From Cymodocea nodosa (lineage: Eukaryota > Streptophyta > Magnoliopsida > Alismatales > Cymodoceaceae): a stretch of 64,000 nt of DNA. The position numbers and the translations under genes are program-made. The notes below the pieces were generated by a model. It was not told where the DNA came from, ran no database searches, and was given only the letters and a program-made list of their open reading frames with translations. Where the stretch lies: assembly GCA_036874045.1 (NCBI GenBank), contig CM072335.1, forward strand, positions 23,381,501 to 23,445,500. The letters run 5' to 3'. This document shows positions 1 to 12,100 of this stretch, piece after piece; positions within the stretch are counted from its first letter, which is position 1; each line of letters begins with the position of its first letter.

Positions 1-695
1 TCTTTATAAGAAGATTATCAAAAAGTTTAATTTTTTTACATTCCAAAAGGTAGCAGTAAATAATCCAAGAAATCATCATTTAAGTTGATACCGGTTATAA
101 AAGATTTGTTAAAATTTATTTTCAAACTAGACATAGCTTGAAAAAGACTGAGAATGTGCTTTGGGTTTATTATATTGCTGCTAATTTGTTAAATGCTTTA
201 ATTTGCAAATTACAATTAGTGAGTTGATTGTATTTTTTTGGTAACATATAACTAAATATAAATTTCTAAATATTATAAAAACTTATCATTTTTTTTTACA
301 ATATATATAAGTAAATTTTTTTTGAAAGGAAAATATAAATAAAAGTTTATTTTTTCTTTAAATACTTGTAATATAAAAATATTAAATTTAATTTCATTAT
401 GTCATATAAAAATATGATTCACAGTAATGTGATTGTGAATAATGAATGTATTAAAAATAAATTTCATATATCTTTTTAAGCAATCATAAGTTAAAAATAC
501 TGTTAAAATAAATCAATTGATGAGAGAGAGAGAGAGAGAGAAAGAGTGTGTGTGTGTGTGTTCATTCCTGGGCCAAGCTTGGTCTGCAGGTACACCTCAG
601 GTCCTATCTTCTTCTCGGCCTCTACGAAACCCAAAACCCCTTTCCCCTTCTTCTCTTCTTAGGGCATCCCCTCCCATTCCATCGTTCCGACGGTA
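1..695. promoter_or_regulatory. AT-rich 5' flank and promoter region of the small gene at 696
   Basis: The first 520 bases are very AT-rich and I recognise no gene in them. A compound microsatellite, (GA)n then (GT)n, covers about 521-561. Just after it, TGGGCC at about 569-574 matches the plant 'site II' motif found upstream of many growth-related genes. A run of AAACCC-type telo-box-like sequence lies at about 627-640, in the likely 5' UTR. The TSS is inferred to lie between about 560 and 640. No clear TATA box is visible. Confidence 0.4.
521..561. repeat. Compound microsatellite (GA)n-(GT)n
   Basis: About ten GA units run into about eight GT units, directly upstream of the presumed transcription start of the gene at 696. 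Such tracts are usually polymorphic in length. Confidence 0.9.
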
Positions 696-1130
696 ATGGA
701 GCAGCCCAAGCTTCCGAATGCTAGCGGCGGCGGCGGCGGCGGCAACACTAACGTGAACAGAAGTCAGGTGAGCAGGAAGAAGATCCCAACGCCGGAGGAG
801 TTGGTGGCACACTACGAGGCTCAGGGCCTCGACAACAAGGAAGCGTCGCTGAGGGTCATCCAGGAGCTACGCAGCATGCTGTACCAGACGGCGGCGTCCG
901 GGAACAAGAAGAAAGACAGGTTCATGACAGACACCGTGAGGAAGCTGGACAACATTAACACTCGCCTCGCCGTCGTCGAGACCAAACTCGACGGCAAGCC
1001 CGGGTACCCTGGGGCCATGGCCATTGGGACCATCGCTGGTTCTGCTGTTACCGCTCTCTTTGGCGGGTTCGGTCAGATATGGAGGGCCGTCAAGAGCGCC
1101 ACCAGCGCCAACCACTCTCCCTCGTCTTAG
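696..1130 (+). CDS. Small conserved-looking plant protein of unknown function, 144 aa, single exon
   Basis: An intact single-exon frame runs from ATG to TAG, with far higher GC than its flanks, as expected for a real gene in this AT-rich DNA. The protein has a glycine run (residues 11-16), a basic stretch, and a central polar helical region (about 35-98) with coiled-coil-like spacing and a KKKDR basic cluster. A C-terminal hydrophobic, glycine-rich segment (about 105-126) begins PGYPGAMAIG and could be one membrane helix or a glycine-zipper. The tail is short and serine-rich. I do not recognise a named family and assign no function. Membrane association is inference. The start is chosen because it follows a CT-rich leader and begins the GC-rich block. 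The antisense frames at 597-812, 821-1033 and 867-1115 are shadows. Confidence 0.75.
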   Translation: MEQPKLPNASGGGGGGNTNVNRSQVSRKKIPTPEELVAHYEAQGLDNKEASLRVIQELRSMLYQTAASGNKKKDRFMTDTVRKLDNINTRLAVVETKLDGKPGYPGAMAIGTIAGSAVTALFGGFGQIWRAVKSATSANHSPSS

Positions 1131-3185
1131 CGTAAGTTGGCTTGTGCTTTCTCTTTGTCAAATATTGGTCTCTCGTGACGTTTAGTCGATGGAACTAGGA
1201 ATCTTTTTCCACTTAAATGGGTAGAATTACTTAGGTTTGTGTTCTTTTTACAGGGTTAGAATGGTTAATCGCTTACTAGTTTTCTGCTCTTCCCATCTTT
1301 CGTTTGTATTGTTGGGCCATGAATCCATGCTCAGCCTAGCGATCTTTTTTATCTATCTCCTCAGATATGTGCGTCTTTGTGGATTTTTTTACTCAAATCT
1401 ATAGTGCTTCACACTGTATGACATAACATTCAGCTATCTTTGTTCTCACTTGTTAACTACCTTTCCCTATGTAAAAGAATTTTTGCCTTCGAAACTGGAC
1501 TATTAGATTATGGTGGGATATATTATATGACATAAGATTGTGGGATTATAATAGTGTGATCATAATTTAACGCAAACAATATTGACATGATAGGTGATGG
1601 ATGTGTTTGAAATCAATGATATTATCAACAACAATAACTAAGTAAGAGAGGCATCATAATCTGTACAATTCACTTCTTTCTCGATTATGAGATAATGTTA
1701 TCATCAATTATGTGATGTGCATAGATTTTGTGGAAATCATGAGGAAGATCTATGACGTTTGTTCTTTTAAGTCGTGGTCTTCGACGAGGAGACTTCTTCC
1801 TCTCTCCATTTTTATTTGTATTAGTGGTAGAGGTTTTTGTGTGTATGCGCCAAGGTTGAATTCAATGGCCCCGTAAGAGCTTTTACCCAAAGTGAGTGTG
1901 ATAATTGAGTGTTTCAAGTATTTTACGGCTGAGAAAGTATAAGATGTTCATTTTTGAAGGAAACTGAATGAGTGATTGAAAGACGAGGGATTCATTTGGC
2001 TTCTCTCTTTCTTTAATACTTATTCCTTCGTTGTTTCTAGAGCCTGCTTCATAGGTGTGGCAATGTGTGGCGACGGACCAGTTATGATTAATTAAGTCAT
2101 CATATTAGATTGTTACATATGGTATTAAATACATGTAGAGTACTCAAGTTTTTTTTGGGAGAGGTTAAATACCCTCTTAGGTGTGCTCTTGATAATCATA
2201 GCATCGAGATGTCTCCCCTATTAAACTTCTTCAAAGGAGAGGCTTCTCATTGTCTACCATATTCATGTTCTTTGGAAATCATAGAGGAAAATCTTTGGCA
2301 TTTGCTCTTCCCTTCTCCATCATTTAGTAAATGGTTGAGCGTGTGGATGGGCTTCAACTTGACTCATGACTTAAAACATCAGATCCTTCTGACGTTGTGG
2401 GTGGATGGCTAGAGAGAGGGTCAAGACAAGAATAGGAGAAAGTTATGGAATACTGTTTCCCATGTAGCCCTTAATGGCATTGCTGGTTAGGGAGGAAGAG
2501 TCCATTCTTCGAAAACTCAACACATCATGATGATTGCTTAACATTGAAGGTGGTTAATTGTGTCTGAATAAACCAAGTCTTGTCTTGTGAGGACCGACGA
2601 TGGAGCAAGATAATGGCAATCATGGTGGTAAAGGTAAGATCATGTACATTACAGAGGGCAAACAAAAGTTTAATATCAATATATCGTGATCCTTCTCATG
2701 AAGTCATTATTCATAATCAATTAGATTATAACCATAACCTATGTTATCAAAGGTATCTGATTGTGATTCAAATTATATAATCATACGATCTCATAACCAA
2801 TCACTCTATAATCTAAAACCTAACGAAGTCTAAATTCCCTACTTGTGTTTAAAACTTTTTCCACCATTCCAAATTGAATCTACTTGCTAACCTTTGTTAC
2901 GTTGGTTCTTGACAAGCACCTCCCAAAATCACCTACATTTAAAACGTTATTATTTCAACATATGTATTCTCGTAGGATAAGATTAAACACTTCTTTTGGT
3001 ACTTTTTTACTTATAAATCATCTGATTTAATTATAATTGATGTTTTCTTATCGTGAATAGATTATCGGTTTGGACAAAAAGATGTAGATGACCACTAAGC
3101 TCTTCATCAAAGTCATCGTCATTTTTATAACTGCGTCAGAGACCACCAACAGGAGGGCTTCCACGAGGAAATGCGTGCGAGCGGA
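1131..3185. other. Convergent intergenic region, no gene recognised
   Basis: This 2-kb stretch separates the 3' ends of the small (+) gene and ISA3 (-), so it holds their 3' UTRs. It contains short stretches that may be decayed repeats, for example around 1740-2480, where a 100-codon open frame at 2110-2412 has no recognisable domain. I could assign nothing here to a known family. Confidence 0.5.
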
Positions 3186-6100
3186 TTATGGGTCCGGAGT
3201 CTCTGGACAGAGAAGAAGGATTACAGAAGAGTAGCTGAGCATGGGGTATAGATGTGCATCTAGGAAATGCTCGTACTGTTGGACGGCAACATCCAAATCT
3301 GGGAGGTCGTCCGCGAGGAAATCATAAGGTGCGGGTTTGCTTGTGTCAACCAGGGGCTTCCATCTGTATCCTGGGCGCTCCGGCAATGCTACCGTCACCT
3401 GATGGTGACTTGCATTGAAGGCAACGTAGATTTCTTTCTCCACCGAATCTATCTGCAAAACATCTAAGCTTGTGTTCACAGGATATAAAACTTTTTTCCG
3501 TCAATAATTTAACTCTTTTTGATATAGGAAACTGAAACTGTTTTTTTATAATGTAGGAAATTGAAATTGTAGATATTCACAATTAAAAATGTTAGTAAAT
3601 ACTTATCTGATAATTTAAATATATCAATTTAAAATCTATAAATAACGAAGATTATATTTGAAATAAATAGATATCTTTTTTTTGTAAGCATTTATAAATG
3701 TTGATACATTTAAATCAAAAGATAAATATCTATAACATTTTTAAGCATAAATGTCTCCAACAACATTAAACTTTTTTTGTTATTTAAGAATCAAACTTGT
3801 GTCCACGTTTGTAGTTATGTCGATGATTCAAAATCCCTCTTTGAATTGAACATTTTAGAACATTGTCACTGCTGAAGCCACTCACATAGCTTGTGTTCTT
3901 CAGTGTGTACCCCTCGTGTATAAAAACAGCACAGTGGGGTCCCCAGAAGAAACAGTGGTTAAATTAAATGTGGAAATCGCAGATCACGTAGGGATGTAAT
4001 GTATTCGACTTACCAAAGAGAAGGCCACAAATCGGTTCGAATCTGACCAGTCTGGCTTCCCAACTTCGTGACCATGCCACTGCAATTGTTCTGACGTTGG
4101 AAAATCATCCAGACCAAGGGACTCACATTCCCTAAAGAAAAAAAAAAAAAAAAAAACCCAAATCATACAATGCAAAGCACCAAGGGAAGCAGCTGTGATG
4201 CATGATGTTATTACCTACGAAACCTAATCATGAGACGACAAAATCTGAAGAAATCTGAAGACGATTCCTCCTTTTTATCCCAATGAAAATTGTTGAGCTG
4301 CGAAATTGAAATGTCAATATGGTGTCCCCAAAACAAAAAAAAGGAATATATAGGCAAAAGACAATTACATAGTTGTCATGACAGTATGTATTGTTATTGC
4401 CTCCTTTGGTGTGACCATATTCATCACCCATCTGAAACATTGGTACACCCTGACCAAGACATAGATAGATGGTAATTAGACTGATAATCACAAGTTCTCT
4501 GTGGTAGTACAAACTAAACACAAAAAAACACTACATCCAATTTTAACCAATTTTCAACTTATATAATTGCAAAGAACAAAATTTTCAAATGTTGCGCTAC
4601 AATGAATGGCATTCAAGCAGCAAGATTACAAGCTTAGTTATTCAAGTCGTCCTAGAACAATGAAGTTGAATAGTGACCCGTAGTTGAATACTTCGTGCAA
4701 AAACCTTCAGATGTGGACTCTAGCAATTACCAAAGAACTTATTTTCTCTTGAAATTGAAGCAATAATAGAAACGAAAAACAGGAAACAATTGAATCCTGT
4801 GGTACTGCCACGTATGATTGGAAATCAAACAAAGAGGAACTACACTAGTAAAACACAAGGTAAAATGCACATTGACAAAGCTTGTGCTTTAAAAAATAAA
4901 AAAAAGTTCGTGCTTTAGATACAAGACACCCTATTTACAAATTAGATATATTTCCCTCTTATATCATTCTTTTCAAAATAGCTACTCAAGAAGCAGCCAA
5001 TGAGAATGGAATTTCTATTAAAAACACATTTTAAACTGGTAAACATGTTTTCTTGGATGCTAAAGTAAATTTCACAGCTAAAGCAACAATACTTGATGTT
5101 TAGTTGAAGCAGTAGTTAGTACATTATTGATCCAAAGAGTATTAAACAAAAAAAGTCTCTTCAGCACTTACTTGGGAAACCATTAGGCATAGGAAGAAGT
5201 TTCGCATTTGCCTCTTTCTCAATCTTTTTACATGCAAACTTACTAACTCTCCCTCCTACATAGGCAACAATGAAAAAATACAAAAGCAGTTCTATAAAGC
5301 TGTATACATATAGACAGGAAGCAAAATAAAATTAATGGAATGTATGCATGATATGTAAAAGATTCAATACAGTTTAGTTAAAGCTCATGGAAAAGTACGC
5401 AAGGACACAACATACCTCTCCACAATTCCAGCTATTGTTATGATTTTCTCCATCAACATTATTTTCCCCATTTGACAAGTTATGTTTGTTATTGTATGTA
5501 ACCAAATCAGCTAAAGTGAATCCATCATGTATACAGACAAAATTGATGCTATTCCATGGTTTATGCCCTCCCGCCTGTTTCAATGAGCCACCAATTACCA
5601 AGCTAAAATAAAAATTGCACAATAATATCAACCATTGCTAAGAGTTTTGGTTAGACAATCTCTGCCAAGATTCAAATATTGGTATCTTCATTGTTAAAAA
5701 AAAAACCATGACATATCTACCATATAAAAAAAAAATCAAGCATCTCTGAGCTTATTTTTCATTAATTGCCGGTATGCTTCTCATACGACACAAACAAATA
5801 TAACTACTAATAAAAGGAAAACGTAGTGAACATTGCACACACCACTCTAGAGGAAGGTAATACATCTGGTCAAACTTTAAAGTGTGAACAGACAACATTT
5901 CTACACCACTTGGAAAAAAAATGATAAGATAAATCTCACTATGTAAGAAAATGCTTTTGTAATTGGCCTGCAGCTGCTGACAAATGCTTCATATGCTATT
6001 ACCGAAAAAACTAAAATTCTTTGTTTAAAGTTGAATGAATTTAAATAAATAAAATAATTAGCACGATATTAGTAATATATATCTTCATGAAAGAGACTAC

Positions 6101-9100
6101 AAAGATGGATTAACATGAAAATTTGCAATAGAAAAGTCATGTAGATAGAGAAACAGAATTGATTAATATACTTGTGCAACATAAAAAGTTTCAGATAGTC
6201 TATGTCATGTATTTTGAAGCTTGATTATGATGACAACAAACAAACTGAGAGCAAAAGAGCCCACTTGTTTAGCCCATTCTAAAGGTCAGAAGATTACACC
6301 TAGGCACCATATATGACAATTAGCTTCACTATAATTAACATGCAATGAAGAGTTTGCAGGGTATTCCAAAAAGATAATTATTTAACATATACTTCATAAA
6401 GATGTATATCAACGAAATTGTAATTGTAAGCAAAGAGATTTGCAAAAATTCACCTGGTAGAGATGGGGACTTCCACAAATGCAATTAGCAAAAGCCCCAG
6501 AAAATCCATCTGTGCCCTTGATGAACTGCCGAACTATATCACGATACTACAGAATATTTGGAAACTATAAGAATCAGAAAAGGAATTTAATATTTCAGCT
6601 ACCAAAATGTCACAAAGGTATATTATTCCCATGAAATTTTTAGGTTACTAAACTGATCCATGCATGTACAGTTGTATAAGCTTTGAGAAATGAGTAGAAG
6701 ATGCTTTTCGCTTTCTTTTCCAACAGAAGCCTTACTAGATCTTCCACTGAAAGATAAATTACAGTCTTAGTTACCATATGATAAGCACTTACAAAGTACC
6801 CCTTTAGTTCTATCCACCACCATATCCACTGAATGCCTCTCAGAGAACTGATGCATCGTGGATAGTAGCAAAATCAGTTTGAACTAGTACCATCATTTCC
6901 AAGTAGAATTTAGCTTGGCGCACAAAAATGTAGGAGGGATGATTTTCCTCAAGAAGCCTCAGAAATTTCATTTTTAAGTAATTTCCTAGAAGTGAACCCA
7001 TTTTCATGGAAATTAGATAAAAACTTTCAGAAGGGAAAGTATAGCTTTTCCTTGTTTTAGTGCTTTCATTTATTTCCCTCTTTGACTTTTCCTGGTCTCC
7101 TAGTGCACAATTTCCACTTAACTTACATGACAACTAAATAATAATTCACTTGTACTATATTGTTACGCAAAATCAAATGTAACAATAATTGAAATGTTTT
7201 TATCTTATTTATAAGTTTAGAAGTTTTTTATCCAATTTAATTTGACATTTTTTAGTTCTGGGTTGTGGAAAACAATTTCATTTAAATGTAACAATTTACT
7301 TTTGATCTAAGGGTCCTTACTGTCATTGTTGCAAAACGGGAAATACATGCTTGGCTCAAAATGTCGCATTCATGCCTAGAATCCTAAAAGGGATAATCAT
7401 AGACAAACCTGTCCATTCCATTCTGACCAAACCCCCAAATGTGGGAAACTGCCAACCTGATAGAGCCCCGCAGCATCCCATGCCTCAGCAATAAGCTATT
7501 TATCATGGAAAAATCAGATTCGTTTCAAGAAAATAAAAAAACTCGTATAAACATGGTATAGATAGAAAACATAAAAATCAATGTATTGTTCAAGAATTTT
7601 ATTGTATGATATCACCACTCAAAAAATTATTATATGATGAGAAGCAATGAAACTGCATTGTTTTACATCAGATTGGAAGCAAACAAAGGTCATAAGTTTG
7701 GCTCACGATGACGTGCAGAATTCACAAATCACAATTCCTTCAGAGGCAGTTGGCAAGACTTATGTTTAATTCAGAAAATTCCAGATCAAATAGGGAGCTT
7801 GTTGTAATGAGTCCCATAGTAGTAGAAACTAGAAAGAACATATTACCTTGACTCCTTGCAGAATAGGATCCTTACTGATCATATCTATTAGAGGAGGATT
7901 TCTTAGAGGTGTTCCCGTGGTAAGCATGCTATTTTCTGATGGATTTCCATATGCATTAACTGCATCCCATGTACTTAAGACGAAGAAGAAGAAATTAAAG
8001 GTAAGGTTCTGACATAAGATGAAGACATGATATTCAAGTTTGTGACCATAGATCACCTTGACGCCCTAGTCATAATGGATGCAAGATCAAAACGAAAACC
8101 ATCAATATGCATTTCTATAACCCAGTATCTGCATCATCAGTGAAAATAGAAAAGAAGAGTTTTTATGCATCAGCAAAGGAATAGATACCAGTAAAATAAG
8201 GAAGTACCATTATTAAAGGAAAGTATAAGTATAATATTCCAGATGAAAGACAAACTCTGTAATGCTATAAAATTCAATACGGGAAACAAAGCTGATCAAT
8301 ATAAACACAGGAACTACCTCAGTGACTCCAATATAAGTTGCCGAACTATAGGGTGGCTACAATTGAAAGTATTCCCACATCCAGAGTAATTATAAAATTC
8401 ACCCTATCGAATATAACTCTTTGGTTAAATCTTTATTCACAATATATCAAACAGTTTGCATCATAAAAGAATTTGGGAATCATATACAGCCTAGAAAAGC
8501 ATATCGTAAGTTATAAGATATAAGGGCAATATATACCAGTTTGTAAGCAATGGAAAGTGCACCTTTGGGGTAAGCATATAATAGACACTATTATCAATAC
8601 CCCTGAAGGATAAAATAGGACCATTTTGATTCCCTTCAGCTGTGTGATTGTATACGACATCCAAGATCACCTGGGGAATTCAAGGAATGAAATCACAAAA
8701 ACTACAAATCTGTAAGAACTGACAATGAGCAGCAATCACCTCAATGCCTTGTTTATGAGCTTCTCTAACCAGAAACTTTAACTCGTTTATTGCATCACGA
8801 CCACAGTTTCTCGTGCCAGAAGAGGAATACCGTAACATTGGTGAAAAGTAGTTGATTGTGGAATATCCCCAAAAGTTAAACCTAGTGGGAATGAATAAAA
8901 CTGTTAGAAGAACCCATACCATAGGTGGCTATAACCAGCCTAGATATTTTGTACAAGTACCAGATAATTCATTGAATAATGAAAAACAAAGGTGAAAGTG
9001 ATGTGAAATTTCTTTCATATATCTGGCTATAAATAAACTGAAAAATTCTTTAGAACTTATCTTTGTTGCACAACTGCATAAGAAACAGACATTATTGAAA

Positions 9101-12100
9101 TTGACTTAAACTTCAATTACCTTTCACCACCAAGAGAAGGACTGTGGCTGAAATACTCAAGTTCGTTGAATTCTTGACATGGCATTAGCTCAATACAATT
9201 GACTCCAAGATCCTGCAAAAATTTCAAACTACAAAATTGAAAATCAGAAAGAAAAATTAAGGATATACCCATACAAATGCAAAAATAAAAATGAGCATAG
9301 ATGTTCCTTGCTTGAAATAATAGAATTAAGCACTATCATGTGTCCATGACATGTGAGTAGAAATCATGAAATACCCAATTTCACCAATACATTCATACTA
9401 TTCTGACATAGCTATGTTGACCGAGTTAAGAGTAAATTTACACAGTGAGAACGCAAGACAACTGACATGGTACCTAGAAAGCCAACAACAGGTATTTCAT
9501 TTTATTCATGCTGTTTCAACTTTTCTTTGGCCCACATAAGTTCTTGTAGTTTCCAGCACTGCAGTCAGCTTGGATTTTTTCTCTTGCATGAGTTCTTGGA
9601 GCCTAAAGAGTTTTCAACTCTGTGATCTCCCTCATCCATCAATTTGATGTGCATCACTTAGATCTCTAGATTTTGATATGATCCTTTGTTCTTTTTTGAT
9701 CATTCTTTGATTTATATTTTAGGCATTAACACATAAAAATAATATCACATTATAAAAAGCAGACATTATATAATATTAGATTGATCATCATGTATATATT
9801 TTAAATAGATCCAAGGTTATATGATATGCTTTTTTTAAGAACTTTAAGGTACCATTTATAATGTAGAATAGTTTTTGTTAAATACAGGCATCTCACTCAA
9901 AACCAATTCCCAATAAGTGAAGTTCTTTTCTATATTAACTTATTCTTTATCTTTTAATTAATCCATGTGAAACTATATTTTTCAACACTCCCCTTACTTA
10001 TGGCCTTTTTTAGATCTTACAAATTTTTTTTAGGTGGGTGCATGGGCTCACTAAGATCCTTCTACTCCAATATCATATTCAAATATAATGGCCTTTTGAG
10101 CTTAAGTTTTTGTATATTCACTGAATCCAAGAAAAAGACACTTGTAGGATCTAAAAAAACTACAAATGAGAGAGAATATTAAAATGGTCCTATATTGGAA
10201 ATGGGAAGGGGACTTGTACAATTAATACAATATTAGACATCTTCCCTCAGACAATTGGTTTTGAGTTAGTTATTCATATTTAAACAGTTTTATTAAACTC
10301 ATGTATGCTAATTTTAACATAAAACTTGTGTGGAAATCTTATCCAACCAGTTTTAAATGTAGATTATTGTCTACTTTAGGTTATCATAGAGTTTCAAATC
10401 AAAGCTAGAAATGTTTATATACTTATATAGAGATCATAAATTTACTGTATTTCCACAGGAATTTCCATTATTGACTGTTGGTTCCTATTATTGTCAAATA
10501 GAAGCAAGAGAAAAGTGCATTCCATCTTTTATAGTTAAACAACCACAAAAGGATCTTCATAAGATCCTAATCATGCAACATATCCAATGTGACATGTATT
10601 TCTCAAAATTCGTACACTGCCTTAAAAACAATCCAATAAATGCAGAGTTTTAGTTTGGCGGTTAGGAAAGAGTTGTTGCAAAGCTAAACAACCAAAAAAA
10701 AAACTCGTAAGAAAGAGTAGATGTCATCTCCCCACAAGCTAAATCATCTCTAATAAAGTTCAATCTAACATTACATCTTTTGTTTTGTTTAACCAACATC
10801 ACATAGATGATAATACTATTAAAAGTTTCTCTATTCCCTATGTGGAGATAAATCTCACATTGGTTGAAGCCTCGTGAATTGGATCAATCCTTTTTAATAA
10901 TTTATATCTTAAAACACATTATTTTACATATAAATTGACAAGGGAAAATAATAATACTCCATCATACCTTCAGGTAGTGAAGTTTCTCTACAACACCAAT
11001 ATATGTTCCGGGTGATATGACATTGCTTGATTCGTCCCTTGTAAACCCACGAACATGCATTTCATATATTATAAGGTCCCTTTGAGGGTAAGATAGAGGC
11101 AAATCCCCCTCCCAATCAAACTGAAACAACATAGATATAATGTTTGTTAAAATGGATTCAGGATAACAGATTGAAAAGTTAGAGATAAATAGGTCGATGA
11201 AAGTAAATAGCTAGGTGATAAAAATTTCTTTTCTTTTATTTGATAAGATAAACACCTCATTTTGCAAAATTGGAACCATTCCTGCCATTTGAGGCCAGCA
11301 ATTACCTCCCGGTCCTGGAACTCCATACTCACTTCTGCTTAAAACTGCCTAAACAAAAAAACAAGAATGTAAGTTGCAACATATCCTTCTAAGAATGGCA
11401 CCACTTCACAGCAAAAATGTAAGTCACAGCATGACATGTAGTTGTTGGGAAGTGGTCAAGGAAAACCACAAATCTCACAAGATCAACTCGAATGGAGTTG
11501 GTTGCAGATTCAAATGGGAGAGAAAACATCTCCCACATTTAAGGTGGTTGAGGGGTGGAGATGGGTCTAGGAGTGGCTGCCTCCATTATGAAATGATAGG
11601 ATCCCTACCAATTAAGGACACTAGAAAAAACTAAGGAAAAATCTAGACTACCAGATCCCCAAAATCCCACTCTGAAGCTTGCACTCAAAAACAAAATTCA
11701 AACTTGCAATGGTATCAAAGCCTAGAAAATAGATTCCAGCATGCAACTCTTCCCTGCCATGCAATGTGCATTCACATGCTAGATTTTTTATCACATTATC
11801 TATGCACAACTTCTCTTGGCTCACACACACATCTCATTTTCATTTTTTTTCATCTTGACATACAATTGCTTCACATGCAATGTTACCAACATCACTGATA
11901 TATTTATTTTACTGGTCATTAATTTAATTTGTTTTAATGAGCTTGCAATCATTTTTTAAATATTTTACATTGGTTTGGCTTGTACTTCTATTATTTATTG
12001 TGGCATCAGCCAATCAATATCTTATTATCATTCCTTTGTTTTGATGCATTAAGACACCTTTTTTGAGTTGGCAAGTCATTTCTATGCATCATTTCTTCAT

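Noticed and set aside
2110-2412. 100-codon + strand frame in the convergent intergenic region
   Set aside because: AT-rich, no domain, no promoter or homology that I recognise; probably chance or decayed repeat.
9370-9480. Possible tRNA or small RNA gene in ISA3 intron 4
   Set aside because: I looked for A/B-box spacing and a cloverleaf and saw none that holds up.
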